Assembly (NCBI GenBank): GCA_028710525.1
Contig: JAQTTY010000001.1
Location: 371,143 to 435,142, forward strand
DNA: 64,000 nucleotides
Source of the DNA: Gallionella sp.
GTDB taxonomy: Bacteria > Pseudomonadota > Gammaproteobacteria > Burkholderiales > Gallionellaceae
Reading direction: 5' to 3'
The position numbers and the translations under genes were made by a program. The notes beneath the pieces were generated by a model. It was not told the origin of the DNA, did no database searches, and saw only the letters and a list, made by a program, of their open reading frames with translations. Shown here piece after piece: positions 33,171 through 42,473 of the stretch (position 1 is the first letter of the stretch; each line of letters opens with the position of its first letter).

Positions 33171-34201
33171 GACTTGCCCTCCTTCTTGCCAAACACTTTA
33201 GGCTGGGTATATGCGTCTATCAACGGTACGCAGATATTCATCAACAGGGTGGCGAAGGCCATGCCGTCGGGGAAGGCGCCGTACACACGGATCAGATAGG
33301 TGATCAGCCCTGCACCCGCGGCGAAGATGAGTTTGCCCTTGTGGGTTGTGGGGCTGCTGATCGGATCGGTCAGGATAAAGAACGCACCCAGCATGGCCGC
33401 ACCGGAGAACCAGTGGAATAAAGGCTCGACGTAATGGGTGGGGTCGACCAGATGGAAGATGCCGGCGATCGCGAACAGCGTGCCCAGATAAGCCACCGGT
33501 AGATGCCAAGAGATGATGCGAGTCGCCAATAGATACAAGCCACCGATGAGGAAGCCGACTGCGACCATCTCACTGCCATGTCCAGCGAGACGGCCGAAGA
33601 TAGGTTGGGTAAGGATTTCACTAACCGGTAATGCCAAGTGCAGCTGGGTCTTGAGCGTGTCCAGCGGCGTCGCCATGGTCACCGCGTCGAACTTGATGCC
33701 TTCAGGTAGTACGCTGGAGAAGATGTATTGCAGTTGCTGTAGAAAACTCAGTTCCACTTCGCCCAGTCCGTGTGGGCCGATCCAGTGCGTCATCTGCACG
33801 GGGAAAGAAACGATGAGGACCGCATAACCTATCATTGCTGGGTTGAATGGGTTGTTACCCAAGCCACCATAAAGATGCTTGGCGATCGCGATACTGAATG
33901 CCGTACCCACCACCACCAGCCACCAAGGGGCGAGTGGAGGGATAGACAGGGCCAGCAGCCAGCCGGTGAGCAGGGCACTGTTGTCTTTGAGGAAGGGGGC
34001 GATAGGACGGTTGCGCAACTTGAGCATGGCCGCTTCGGTAGCCACGGCGGTGATACTGGCCAGTGAGATCGACACCAAGATTGCAGGGCCGAAATACCAA
34101 ACATACAAAGCGATACCCGGCAGCAAGGCGAGTAGCACCTTGAGCATGATGGCCGACACGCTGTCTGGCTTGCTGATGAAAGGGGAGAAGAACGCGCTCA
34201 T
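33167..34201 (-). CDS. rnfD: Rnf electron transport complex subunit D (FMN-binding membrane subunit)
   Basis: 344 residues with about nine hydrophobic segments. The covalent-FMN threonine lies in DAVTMATPLDTLKT, where the more usual SGAT is replaced by TMAT. The GGLGNNPFNPAMIGYA and GAFFILTDPISSPTT motifs are typical of RnfD/NqrB. The start ATG is 93 bases after rnfC, a gap filled by a repeat element, whereas the other rnf genes overlap. Confidence 0.95.
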   Translation of the reverse strand: MSAFFSPFISKPDSVSAIMLKVLLALLPGIALYVWYFGPAILVSISLASITAVATEAAMLKLRNRPIAPFLKDNSALLTGWLLALSIPPLAPWWLVVVGTAFSIAIAKHLYGGLGNNPFNPAMIGYAVLIVSFPVQMTHWIGPHGLGEVELSFLQQLQYIFSSVLPEGIKFDAVTMATPLDTLKTQLHLALPVSEILTQPIFGRLAGHGSEMVAVGFLIGGLYLLATRIISWHLPVAYLGTLFAIAGIFHLVDPTHYVEPLFHWFSGAAMLGAFFILTDPISSPTTHKGKLIFAAGAGLITYLIRVYGAFPDGMAFATLLMNICVPLIDAYTQPKVFGKKEGKS

Positions 34202-34238
34202 ATTATTCCTTGAGATACAAACTCGCGCAGCGATGCGT

Positions 34239-34282
34239 TTGCCCCCTCGCCCGCTTGCGGGAGAGGGTTGGGGAGAGGGAAA
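34239..34282. repeat. GC-rich palindromic repeat, copy 3, inside the rnf operon
   Basis: GCCCCCTCGCCCGCTTGCGG followed by GAGAGGGTTGGGGAGAGGG forms a hairpin (CTCGCCCGC/GCGGGAGAG) between rnfC and rnfD. It is related in composition and layout to the elements at 10971 and 31085 and matches a REP-like sequence type widespread in Proteobacteria. It could stabilise or divide the rnf message. Confidence 0.7.
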
Positions 34283-34294
34283 CGGGCATGGCGA

Positions 34295-35989
34295 TTATTG
34301 ATTTTTATCATGGCCGTTGGGTGGCTCGGTATCGGTCGATGCCAGTTCGTGGATGTGTGCACGGCGTGCTTCGATCTCGGCGATTTCGGCTAGCTGTTGC
34401 GGTGTGAGCTGTTCGGTGTTTTTGGGTTTCACTGCTGCAGCTTGCAGCTTGGCCTGCTCGATGGCCGCCTGTATCTTGGCTTGTGCCTCGGTCATGGGCG
34501 GCGGGGTGACACTGGTAGCAGCTTGTGCCTCGGCGAGTTTGGCAGCGGCGAGCTTGGCTTCTGCTGCAGCCTTTTCTTTTGCAGCGAGTTTCTCAGCCTT
34601 TTCTTGCTTCTCTCGCTCGATACGATATTCGCGGAACTCAAAACGGTCACGAGCTGCATCGGCGGAGTTCTTCTCAGACTCGCGTGACCAGATCTCGCTC
34701 TTGGCAAAACGGTAGTACTGCACCAGCGGGATATGGCTAGGGCAGACATAGCTGCATGCACCGCATTCTATGCAGTCGAATAGACTGAATTCCTGCGCCT
34801 TACCGAACTCCTTGGACTTAGCAAACCAATACAGGTCTTGCGGTTGCAACTCAGCCGGACATACCTCCGCGCAACGAGTGCAGCGTATGCAAGGCATGGC
34901 GGGCGGAGGTGCCGGGAATATCTTGGGTGAGGAGGCGATGATACAGTTGGCTGCCTTGACGATGGACACCGTCGCACCCGGCAAAGGCAGACCCATCATA
35001 GGTCCACCCATGATGTAGCCATCGGTGTCGGGCAAGCTGCCGGCGTAGTCCACTACATCTTGCACCGTGGTGCCTATCAATACTTCCAGATTTTGCGGTT
35101 CGCGCACATTGCCGGTGATGGTGACGATGCGCGATACCAGCGGCTCGCCGAACTGCACTGCGCGATAGATGGCTTGTGCAGTAGCGACGTTGAAACATTG
35201 CACACCTTTTTCAGTGGAGCGCACCCCTGCTGCAACTTCGATACCGGTGAGCACGCGTATCAGTTGCTTAGCACCACCACCCGGATAGAGCGTGGGGACG
35301 GCGACGACCTTGATGTCATCTGTGCTGGCCAATGCTGCTTGTTCCATCGCGGCGATAGCTTGTGGTTTGTTGTCTTCTATGCCGACCAATACTTGTTCGG
35401 CTTCCAGCGCCCAACGCATGATCTCGGCACCTTTGATGATCTCGTCGGCGCGCTCGCGCATCAGCATGTCATCACAGGTGATATAGGGTTCGCATTCCGC
35501 GCCGTTGAGCACCAAGGTCTTGACCTTGTGTTTGCCGGCACGCAGCTTTAGGTCGCTGGGGAACACTGCCCCACCCAAGCCGACCACGCCGGCCAGTCGC
35601 AACACTTGGCGCACATCGGCGGCAGCGGCACTGCGGAAATCCATGCCGGTCTTGGGTATCCACTCGTCCTTGCCATCTGGTAGCAGCGTGGCACACAGGT
35701 CGGGCAGGCCAGAGGCGTGTGCCACGACTTGCATGCCGATCTCGCTGATGGTGCCGGAGGTGCTGGCGTGTATCGCGCTGGAGATGCCGTCTTCTGGCAT
35801 ACCGATGAGTTGGCCCTTGAGCACATAGTCGCCGACCTGCACGAGTGGTTTGGCAATATTGCCCACGTGCTGATGGAAGGGTATGACCAACTTTGCCGGT
35901 ATGGGCAAGGTGGCAATCGCAGTACGGGTGGACTGTTCTTTGTGCGTGGGCGGATGCACGCCGCCGTGGAATTTGTGCAGCATACTCAT
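34295..35989 (-). CDS. rnfC: Rnf electron transport complex subunit C
   Basis: About 564 residues. The start is the ATG at 35989, which overlaps the rnfB stop (ATGA) and yields [17 protein letters not shown]; the ORF-track start lies 41 codons inside rnfB. A Rnf-C barrel domain and flavin/NADH-type SLBB region precede two 4Fe-4S motifs ([15 protein letters not shown] and [18 protein letters not shown]). The C-terminal 110 residues form an Ala/Lys/Glu-rich helix, as in other proteobacterial RnfC. It is the NADH-side peripheral subunit. Confidence 0.95.
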   Translation of the reverse strand: MSMLHKFHGGVHPPTHKEQSTRTAIATLPIPAKLVIPFHQHVGNIAKPLVQVGDYVLKGQLIGMPEDGISSAIHASTSGTISEIGMQVVAHASGLPDLCATLLPDGKDEWIPKTGMDFRSAAAADVRQVLRLAGVVGLGGAVFPSDLKLRAGKHKVKTLVLNGAECEPYITCDDMLMRERADEIIKGAEIMRWALEAEQVLVGIEDNKPQAIAAMEQAALASTDDIKVVAVPTLYPGGGAKQLIRVLTGIEVAAGVRSTEKGVQCFNVATAQAIYRAVQFGEPLVSRIVTITGNVREPQNLEVLIGTTVQDVVDYAGSLPDTDGYIMGGPMMGLPLPGATVSIVKAANCIIASSPKIFPAPPPAMPCIRCTRCAEVCPAELQPQDLYWFAKSKEFGKAQEFSLFDCIECGACSYVCPSHIPLVQYYRFAKSEIWSRESEKNSADAARDRFEFREYRIEREKQEKAEKLAAKEKAAAEAKLAAAKLAEAQAATSVTPPPMTEAQAKIQAAIEQAKLQAAAVKPKNTEQLTPQQLAEIAEIEARRAHIHELASTDTEPPNGHDKNQ

Positions 35990-36537
35990 TTGGCGACCTT
36001 TAACGCATAGACCGGATATTTCCATTTCCAGTTGCTGATGTTCTCTTCTATCAGTTCCATGCTGATGCAATCCACCGGGCAAGGTGCTAGGCACAGTTCG
36101 CAACCGGTGCACTCTTGCGAGATGATGGTATGCATCTGCTTGGCTGCTCCGGTGATGGCGTCAACTGGGCAAGCTTGTATGCACAGCGTGCAGCCTATGC
36201 AGGTGTTCTCATCTATGAAGGCGACCGACTTGGGTTTGGGCGCATTGGTCTCGCCGCCGAAAGGTTTGAACTCCACACCCAATAGGTCGGCGAGTTTCTG
36301 TATGCCTTCTTCGCCACCGGGTGGGCAGCGATTGATGTCAGCTTCACCTGCGGCGATGGCGGTGGCATAGGGTTTGCAGCCGGGATAGTTACATTGTCCG
36401 CATTGTGTCTGTGGCAAGATGGCATCGATCTTCTCGACCAAGGGGTTGCCTTCGACGCGGAACTTGATGGCGGCAAAACCCAACACCGCACCAAGTACGA
36501 TGGCTATGCCAGACATTACTAACAACGCGCTTAACAT
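35986..36537 (-). CDS. rnfB: Rnf electron transport complex subunit B (ferredoxin-like)
   Basis: 183 residues with one N-terminal membrane helix ([20 protein letters not shown]). A 4Fe-4S region reads [19 protein letters not shown], and two ferredoxin-type clusters follow in [16 protein letters not shown] and [16 protein letters not shown]. It accepts electrons from ferredoxin or passes them to it. The start ATG shares one base with the rnfA stop. Confidence 0.96.
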   Translation of the reverse strand: MLSALLVMSGIAIVLGAVLGFAAIKFRVEGNPLVEKIDAILPQTQCGQCNYPGCKPYATAIAAGEADINRCPPGGEEGIQKLADLLGVEFKPFGGETNAPKPKSVAFIDENTCIGCTLCIQACPVDAITGAAKQMHTIISQECTGCELCLAPCPVDCISMELIEENISNWKWKYPVYALKVAK

Positions 36538-37121
36538 TACTTAGTCAACCCTGCAAATCCCATAAACGCCAAACTCATCAATCCTGCGGTAATCATCGCG
36601 ATAGCTGAACCTTTGAAGATGGCTGGCACATCTGCACCTTCCAAGCGCTCGCGTATGCCAGCGAACAAAACCATCACTAGGGTAAATCCTGCGGCACTGC
36701 CAAAACCGAACCACAGTGCCTTAAGCAAGGTGTATTCCATCTGGTTCTGTGCGATCAGCAGCGGTACGCCTAACACTGCACAGTTGGTGGTGATAAGCGG
36801 CAGGTAGATACCCAAGACCTGATACAGCACAGGGCTGGTCTTCTTGATATACATCTCGGTGAATTGCACGATGCCGGCGATGACCACGATGAAACTCAGG
36901 GTGGAAAGATAGGGCAGATCGAAAGGGACCAGCAAATAGTGGTCGATCAGATAACTCGCACCTGAGGCCAGTGTCAGCACGAACGCGGTCGCAGCGCCCA
37001 TACCGATGGCGGCTTCCAGTTTCTTGGACACGCCCATGAAGGGGCACAAGCCAAGAATTTTAACCAACACGATGTTGTTAACAAACACCGCGCCGATCAA
37101 GATCATCAGATATTCGGACAT
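36537..37121 (-). CDS. rnfA: Rnf electron transport complex subunit A
   Basis: 194-residue membrane protein with six hydrophobic segments. The N-terminal [20 protein letters not shown] and [12 protein letters not shown] are diagnostic and mirror RnfE. It opens the rnfABCDGE-nth operon and lies 106 bases downstream of oxyR on the same strand. The gap holds AT-rich TATATTGATATA sequence similar to that near the oxyR-katA operator. Confidence 0.96.
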   Translation of the reverse strand: MSEYLMILIGAVFVNNIVLVKILGLCPFMGVSKKLEAAIGMGAATAFVLTLASGASYLIDHYLLVPFDLPYLSTLSFIVVIAGIVQFTEMYIKKTSPVLYQVLGIYLPLITTNCAVLGVPLLIAQNQMEYTLLKALWFGFGSAAGFTLVMVLFAGIRERLEGADVPAIFKGSAIAMITAGLMSLAFMGFAGLTK

Positions 37122-37227
37122 CGTCGCGCCTTAGCAAAATAGTCGCGGATTATCCACCGATTCAATGTTCTCTTCAATGAATGCATAGATATATTGATAT
37201 AACCACAAGTTGCGATAGGCATATTTC

Positions 37228-38130
37228 TTAGCGTGGAATGGCATAGACCTTGTCAGGAAGATGGTCGCATAGGCTCGTACCTAAACGCGTGTAAGTTTCG
37301 AGTAAAGGCGCGCGCTTGCGCCACACCAGTGCGATGCGCCGGTAAGGTGCGGGAGACTTGAAGGGGATGATCTTGAGATTGGCCTGCTCGCTATTGCTGT
37401 GTGTAGCCAGTGCCGGCAGCAGGGTGATGCCTATGCCTATGCCCACCATCTGACGCAAGGTCTCTAAGCTGGTGGCGCGCACTTCTTCCATCTGTCGCTG
37501 CGTACCGCACACGGCCAAGGCTTGATCGCGCAGACAGTGTCCTTCTTCTAGAAGCAACAAGGTGTCGTTGCTTAATTCAGCCAGCGTTACTTGCTTACGT
37601 GCGGCCAGTTTATGTTGGGCAGGCAATGCAGCAAGAAAAGGTTCATCGAACAAGGGCAGCACTTCGAGGCGCTCGTCATTCACAGGCAAGGCCAATAGCG
37701 CCGCATCCAGTTGTCCGCTGGCAAGGTCGGCGAGTATCTGCGGGGTCATTTGCTCACGCAATAACAAGCGCAGTTGTGGAAAGGCGGCGCTGGCGACTGA
37801 GAGCGCATGCGGCAGATAGTAAGGCCCTAGTGTGGGGATGATGCCTAACCGCAAGGTACGCGCCATAGGCTCATGCGCATGGCGGGTCAGCTCCTCGATA
37901 TGCGTAGCCTCGGCCAAAATGAGGCGCGCCGAATGCAGCACTTCCTCGCCCATGGTGGTGGGCGCGATGGGGCTAAGGCTGCGGTCGAAAAGACTCACGC
38001 CCAGATGTTCTTCCAGTTTTTTCACCTGTATGGAGAGTGTCGATTGGCTGATAAAGCAGGCATTGGCGGCTTTGCCAAAATGTCCGTAATCGGCCAACGC
38101 GACCAGATAGCGTAGTTCCTGCAATGTCAT
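37228..38130 (-). CDS. oxyR: Hydrogen peroxide sensor and LysR-type regulator OxyR
   Basis: 300 residues from the ATG at 38130, preceded by AGGAGG; the ORF-track start adds 30 unrelated residues. The N-terminal HTH reads LRYLVALADYGHFGKAA with FISQSTLSIQVKKLEE. The regulatory domain has the peroxide-sensing cysteines C199 and C208 in GHCLRDQALAVC, the same numbers as E. coli OxyR. It is divergent from katA across 140 bases that include a palindrome. It probably activates katA and possibly the downstream rnf operon (the latter is inference). Confidence 0.96.
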   Translation of the reverse strand: MTLQELRYLVALADYGHFGKAANACFISQSTLSIQVKKLEEHLGVSLFDRSLSPIAPTTMGEEVLHSARLILAEATHIEELTRHAHEPMARTLRLGIIPTLGPYYLPHALSVASAAFPQLRLLLREQMTPQILADLASGQLDAALLALPVNDERLEVLPLFDEPFLAALPAQHKLAARKQVTLAELSNDTLLLLEEGHCLRDQALAVCGTQRQMEEVRATSLETLRQMVGIGIGITLLPALATHSNSEQANLKIIPFKSPAPYRRIALVWRKRAPLLETYTRLGTSLCDHLPDKVYAIPR

Positions 38131-38144
38131 GTGATCCTCCTGGT

Positions 38145-38163
38145 CGATTGATATATTCAATCG
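38145..38163. promoter_or_regulatory. Candidate OxyR operator in the oxyR-katA intergenic region
   Basis: CGATTGA-TATAT-TCAATCG is a perfect inverted repeat with 7-base arms, and it contains the T-N11-A core of LysR-type sites. It sits 15 bases upstream of the oxyR ATG, in the place expected for autoregulation. AT-rich sequence (AATAATATAAACAATC) continues towards katA and could hold the second half of an extended site. Confidence 0.55.
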
Positions 38164-38270
38164 AAATAATATAAACAATCTGTTGGATAAATCATAACGC
38201 ATGCCGTGTAATGGCGTCACCCCGAAACACCCATGTAGCGGGACCGACTTAACCCTATCAGGAGAACATC

Positions 38271-39725
38271 ATGAGCAAAGCGACAACCATGACCACCGCC
38301 GCCGGTAACGGTATAGGTGATAACCAGAATAGTCTCACCGCAGGCCCGCGCGGCCCAGTGTTGATGGCCGATTATCAATTGATGGAGAAGATGGCGCACT
38401 TCAATCGCGAGCGTGTGCCTGAGCGTGTGGTACATGCCAAGGGTGCGGGGGCTTACGGTAAGTTCACTGTGACGCATGACATCTCGAAATACACTTGTGC
38501 TCAGATATTTTCCAAAGTAGGTAACAGTTGCGAGACTTTCGCACGCTTCTCCACCGTGGCTGGTGAGTTGGGTTCGCCCGATACGGCACGCGATCCGCGC
38601 GGCTTCGCGGTGAAGTTCTATACCGCTGACGGTAACTGGGACATGGTGGGTAACAACACACCGGTGTTCTTTATCCGCGATGCGCTGAAATTCTCCGACT
38701 TCATCCACTCGCAGAAGCGCGACCCGCGCAGCGGCATGCGTGACGCCACCATGCAATGGGACTTCTGGAGTTTATCGCCGGAGTCCTTGCATCAGATCAC
38801 TACGCTGTTTTCCGACCGTGGTATCCCCAAGACCTTACGTCATATGAACGGTTATGGCTCGCATACCTTCAGTCTGTGGAACGCCAAGGGTGAGCGTTAC
38901 TGGGTGAAATGGCACTTCAAGACTATGCAGGGCAACAAGACGCTGACTCAGGCCGAAGCCAACAAGATCGCCGGCGAAGACTTGGATCATCATCGCCGTG
39001 ATTTATTTACTGCGATAGAGAACGGCGATTTTCCGAAGTGGACGGTGATGGTGCAGATCATGCCCGAGCGTGATGCCGAGACCTATGCCATCCATCCCTT
39101 CGATGTCACCAAGGTGTGGCCGCATGCGGACTATCCTTTGCAAGAAGTCGGCGTGCTGGAGTTGAATCGCAATCCGCAGAACTACTTCGCTGAAGTCGAA
39201 CAAGCCGCTTTCGAACCCGGCAATCTGCCACGCGGCATGGGCGCTTCGCCGGACAAGATGTTGCAGGCACGCATCCTGTCCTACCCCGATGCGCATCGTT
39301 ATCGCATCGGTGTGAACTACGCCGCACTGGAGGTGAACAAGCCGCGTATCCCAGTGCAGCACTATCACCGTGATGGCGCGACTCGCTTTGATGGCAATAG
39401 TGGTAGCGCGGTGAACTATCAGCCCAACAGCTTTGGCGGGCCGGTCGATGTTGCGGCTTACAAGGAGCCCCCCTTGCGTATCTCGGGCGATGCTGATCGT
39501 TATGACCATAGAGCCGGTAACGACGACTATCAACAGGCCGGCGCTTTGTACCGCTTGATGAGTGCCGAGCAAAAACGCCAGTTGATCGCTAACTTAGTCG
39601 GTGCGCTGCAAGGCGTGCCCGAGTTCATCCAGGTGCGTCAGCTCAAACACTTCTATCAGGCTGACCCGGCTTATGGTCAGGGGGTAGCAGAGGGCTTGGG
39701 CATTGCGCTGAACAAAGTGATCTAA
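38271..39725 (+). CDS. katA: Monofunctional haem catalase (small-subunit, clade 3 type)
   Basis: Dismutates hydrogen peroxide. In 484 residues the distal histidine H55 ([13 protein letters not shown]), the distal asparagine N128 (GNNTPVFF) and the proximal tyrosine Y338 (RILSYPDAH) are present. The PROSITE-type pattern usually has Phe where this protein has Leu336. There is no C-terminal flavodoxin-like extension. AGGAG precedes the ATG. It is divergent from oxyR. Confidence 0.96.
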   Translation: MSKATTMTTAAGNGIGDNQNSLTAGPRGPVLMADYQLMEKMAHFNRERVPERVVHAKGAGAYGKFTVTHDISKYTCAQIFSKVGNSCETFARFSTVAGELGSPDTARDPRGFAVKFYTADGNWDMVGNNTPVFFIRDALKFSDFIHSQKRDPRSGMRDATMQWDFWSLSPESLHQITTLFSDRGIPKTLRHMNGYGSHTFSLWNAKGERYWVKWHFKTMQGNKTLTQAEANKIAGEDLDHHRRDLFTAIENGDFPKWTVMVQIMPERDAETYAIHPFDVTKVWPHADYPLQEVGVLELNRNPQNYFAEVEQAAFEPGNLPRGMGASPDKMLQARILSYPDAHRYRIGVNYAALEVNKPRIPVQHYHRDGATRFDGNSGSAVNYQPNSFGGPVDVAAYKEPPLRISGDADRYDHRAGNDDYQQAGALYRLMSAEQKRQLIANLVGALQGVPEFIQVRQLKHFYQADPAYGQGVAEGLGIALNKVI

Positions 39726-39733
39726 AGCTGTCA

Positions 39734-39764
39734 GCTTGTGCGTGGGGCGAACTTACGCACAAGC
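39734..39764 (+). terminator. Hairpin downstream of katA
   Basis: GCTTGTGCGT (39734-39743) and ACGCACAAGC (39755-39764) form a perfect ten-pair stem with an 11-base loop, nine bases after the katA stop. No T-run follows, so it may protect the 3' end or act only as a weak terminator before the small ORF. Confidence 0.5.
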
Positions 39765-39795
39765 GGCAATCAAATATTCAGGATAGGAGTACACC

Positions 39796-39939
39796 ATGCA
39801 TACCCTCAATCAACTCACCCAGCAATTCACTCCGTATCTACATGCTTTTTCCCATGCGCTCGCCTGTCTGGGCTTAGGCATGGAAGGAGCGGTCGCATAC
39901 GACGATGATGCGTTCTCCGAGCACACTCAGTCATCTTAA
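39796..39939 (+). CDS. 47-residue ORF downstream of katA
   Basis: Too short for the ORF track. AGGAG lies seven bases before the ATG. The product MHTLNQLTQQFTPYLHAFSH continues through a mildly hydrophobic ALACLGLGMEG and ends in an acidic tail YDDDAFSEHTQSS. No signal peptide or known motif. It could be cotranscribed with katA. Not recognised. Confidence 0.5.
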   Translation: MHTLNQLTQQFTPYLHAFSHALACLGLGMEGAVAYDDDAFSEHTQSS

Positions 39940-40111
39940 AGATAGGATGAGATTAAGTTATATGATTGAATAAAAGGAAACATTTCCTCAAAGCTTTAAA
40001 GAGGTGGCAACTTCGGTCTGTTCTCGAAGCTTTGCCAAGATTCTGAGTGGGATAGGGTAGTCGCTACTCGGCAGCAAAGTAGCTATCGCGTATTTCACGA
40101 GGAGTCCAAAT
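39940..40111 (+). promoter_or_regulatory. Leader region of the chemoreceptor gene with potential hairpins
   Basis: 172 bases without a supported gene. CCTC/GAGG (39986-39989 with 40001-40004) and TGGCAA/TTGCCA with inner TTCG/CGAA (40005-40037) could fold as consecutive hairpins. It does not match a c-di-GMP riboswitch consensus that I can recognise. A GAGGAG Shine-Dalgarno precedes the GTG start. Confidence 0.3.
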
Positions 40112-41746
40112 GTGAGCATCCAGAGCAGAACCATCACGATAAAAACCAAGCTATCACTCGTCATATTGATCGTGATGCTGGGTCTATTGGCCATTTCGGC
40201 CTTTGCCTTGTACAACGAAAGAGCTAACTTACTTAAAGACAGGCAGACTAAGACGCGCCACGTGGTTGATACGGCTTATGGTGTGCTTACTTATCAGTAC
40301 AGCTTGCAGAGCAAGGGACTGTTGAGTGAAGAACAGGCCAAGATCATCGCATTAGATGCCATCAAAGCGCTGCGCTATGACGACAAAGAATATTTTTGGA
40401 TCAACGATCTCACGCCCACGGTGTTGATGCACCCCATCAAGCCAGCCTTAGATGGCAAAGATGTGACAGACCTCAAAGATCCGAATGGCAAACATCTTTT
40501 CGTCGAGTTTGCCAACATAGTCAAGAAAGACGGTGCGGGTTTTGTCAGTTATCTGTGGCCCAAGCCGAGCTTTGATCAACCAGTGGAAAAGATATCGTAT
40601 GTGAAAGGTTTTGCCCCTTGGGGATGGGTGATAGGTTCGGGCATCTATCTCGATGACATAGATGCGATCTTTTGGAATTCGACTAAATGGATGATGGGCA
40701 TCATCGCCGCACTGATGGTTGTGATCTACATCTTGTTGCAGATGGTCATACGCAGCGTCACCAATCCGCTATCGGATATTCAACACGCTATCCAGCGTAT
40801 TCAGTCCACCAAAGACCTTTCACAACGTGTGCAACTGACTCGTAACGACGAGATCGGACATATCGCCAACTCCTTCAATCAGATGGTGGAAAGTTTCCAG
40901 CAGATCATCCATCAGGTCATCAGTGGCGCGCATGAAGTGCAAAAGAGCTCAGAACATCTGAATGAAGTGTCGGGACGCGTATTGCTCAGCTCGAATACTC
41001 AGAGTGCCGAGGCTACTTCTGTCGCATCGGTGACCGAAAAGATGTTGAACAGCATAGGCCAAGTCTCCAATAACACTCGGCAGACCTACAGCATCGCTCA
41101 AGAGTCAGGCGCGCTCTCCATACAAGGCGAACAGACTGTGAATGATGCCGCCGAGGAGATGAGCAAGATTGCTGATGCAGTGAACCAATCTTCGGGATCC
41201 ATCAATCAACTGGGCGAAGAATCGAAACAGATCTCTGCCATCGTCCAGACTATCAAAGAGATCGCCGATCAAACCAATCTGTTGGCATTGAATGCTGCCA
41301 TCGAAGCCGCTCGTGCGGGAGAACAAGGCCGTGGTTTCGCCGTGGTGGCCGATGAGGTGCGCAAGCTGGCAGAGCGTACCAGTAAGGCTACGGTTGAGAT
41401 TTCGAGCATGATAGATCGCATCCAGAGCGAGACTCGCGAGGCTGTCGATGGAATGCGGGAAGGTTCAGAGCGTGTCAGCGGAGGCGTCGAAAAAGCCCAT
41501 CAAGCCGGAAAATCCATGGTGACGATACGTCAAGGAGCGCAGCAGGTATTGGATTCGGTCAATGAGATCACTGCGGCACTTCAGGAGCAAAGTGATGCTG
41601 GCGGTCAAGTTGCTCAAGGCGTGGAAAGTATCGCAAGAATGGCAGATGAGAACTGTTCTGCGGTCTCCGAGATCGCCGCGACTGCCGAGCGGCTGGCGCA
41701 GATGGCAAATACACTGCAAGAGTCGGTGAATCAATTCAAGGCTTGA
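40112..41746 (+). CDS. Methyl-accepting chemotaxis protein with single Cache domain
   Basis: 544 residues from a GTG with GAGGAG upstream. A membrane helix (about 13-33), a periplasmic single-Cache sensor (about 40-190; [31 protein letters not shown]), a second helix (about 198-218) and a HAMP segment lead to the signalling domain. The hairpin tip [20 protein letters not shown] and [18 protein letters not shown] are the conserved core. Cache domains of this form bind small carboxylates or similar ligands; the ligand is unknown. No other chemotaxis gene lies nearby. Confidence 0.95.
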   Translation: MSIQSRTITIKTKLSLVILIVMLGLLAISAFALYNERANLLKDRQTKTRHVVDTAYGVLTYQYSLQSKGLLSEEQAKIIALDAIKALRYDDKEYFWINDLTPTVLMHPIKPALDGKDVTDLKDPNGKHLFVEFANIVKKDGAGFVSYLWPKPSFDQPVEKISYVKGFAPWGWVIGSGIYLDDIDAIFWNSTKWMMGIIAALMVVIYILLQMVIRSVTNPLSDIQHAIQRIQSTKDLSQRVQLTRNDEIGHIANSFNQMVESFQQIIHQVISGAHEVQKSSEHLNEVSGRVLLSSNTQSAEATSVASVTEKMLNSIGQVSNNTRQTYSIAQESGALSIQGEQTVNDAAEEMSKIADAVNQSSGSINQLGEESKQISAIVQTIKEIADQTNLLALNAAIEAARAGEQGRGFAVVADEVRKLAERTSKATVEISSMIDRIQSETREAVDGMREGSERVSGGVEKAHQAGKSMVTIRQGAQQVLDSVNEITAALQEQSDAGGQVAQGVESIARMADENCSAVSEIAATAERLAQMANTLQESVNQFKA

Positions 41747-41817
41747 AAAGTTGCTCGGCTGATATTCTCAGGTAAAGGCCCGTTTCAGCTTAGCTAATTT
41801 TTGTAGGTACCAAGACA

Positions 41818-41847
41818 AAGGCCTCCCCATTACTGGAGAGGCCTTTA
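41818..41847. terminator. Bidirectional terminator between the chemoreceptor and yceI genes
   Basis: AAAGGCCTC (41818-41826) pairs with GAGGCCTTT (41839-41847), flanked by an A-rich side and TATCTTT. It serves the convergent chemoreceptor gene and the MarR operon. Confidence 0.85.
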
Positions 41848-41870
41848 TCTTTGGTGCTTTAGCTATTGAC

Positions 41871-42437
41871 TTACTCTTTGATCGCTTCGACTGGAATGGT
41901 CAGGACTACATCATCACTTACATAGGGTGCGTATTTTCCAGCGTTGAATTCGGTACGCTTGATAGTAGTTGTGGCAGTCACACCGCATGCATCCTTTTTC
42001 AGCATCGGATGAGGCATGCATAGATAAGAGTTGACGGTAAGAGTGACCGGCTTGGTGATGCCCTTGATGGTCAGGTCGCCATTCACAGCCACCAGTTTGT
42101 CTCCGTCGAACTTGAAGTCATTCGATTTGAAGGTGATGGTGGGGAACTTGGCGGTGTCGAGCAGGCCTTCACCTTGGATATGGCCGTTGAACAGGGTAGA
42201 GCCGGTATTGACCGAAGTCGCATCGATGGTGATGTCTGCCGAGCCGGTATGAGCAGCGCGGTCCAGCACGATCTTGCCCGTGGTCTTGTCGAAACGGCTC
42301 AGCTGCATGGAGTAACCCAAGTGGCTGTACTCGAAACGCGGCAGGGTGTGGTTAGGTTCGAGGTTGTAGGTCTCGGGTGCAGCATAAGCGGTAGAAGCAA
42401 AAGCGGCAGCGAGGGTGAAGGCGACGAGTCTTTTCAT
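41871..42437 (-). CDS. YceI-family periplasmic lipid-binding protein (1)
   Basis: 188 residues with a signal peptide (MKRLVAFTLAAAFASTAYA, cleavage before APETY). The lipocalin-like YceI barrel shows FEYSHLGYSMQLSRFDKTTG and KFPTITFKSNDF with a late GDLTIKGITKPVTLTV. YceI proteins bind polyisoprenoid-type lipids; in several bacteria they accompany cytochrome b561. Two cysteines (CMPHPMLKKDAC) are close together and may form a disulphide. Last gene of marR-cybB-yceI-yceI. Confidence 0.93.
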   Translation of the reverse strand: MKRLVAFTLAAAFASTAYAAPETYNLEPNHTLPRFEYSHLGYSMQLSRFDKTTGKIVLDRAAHTGSADITIDATSVNTGSTLFNGHIQGEGLLDTAKFPTITFKSNDFKFDGDKLVAVNGDLTIKGITKPVTLTVNSYLCMPHPMLKKDACGVTATTTIKRTEFNAGKYAPYVSDDVVLTIPVEAIKE

Positions 42438-42473
42438 GGTGATACTCCTGTTGATAAGGTTGGTGGGGGAGGA

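Noticed and set aside
38271-39725. Catalase suspected inactive because of the atypical RILSYPDAH haem-ligand motif
   Set aside because: Tyr338, Arg334, His55 and Asn128 are all present; the Phe-to-Leu change is conservative and not a sign of inactivation.
39940-40111. c-di-GMP (GEMM) riboswitch before the chemoreceptor
   Set aside because: The conserved GEMM core could not be matched; only generic hairpins are visible.
39988-40215. 75-residue minus-strand ORF with a hydrophobic stretch
   Set aside because: Its hydrophobic part is the antisense of the chemoreceptor's first membrane helix; no independent Shine-Dalgarno.
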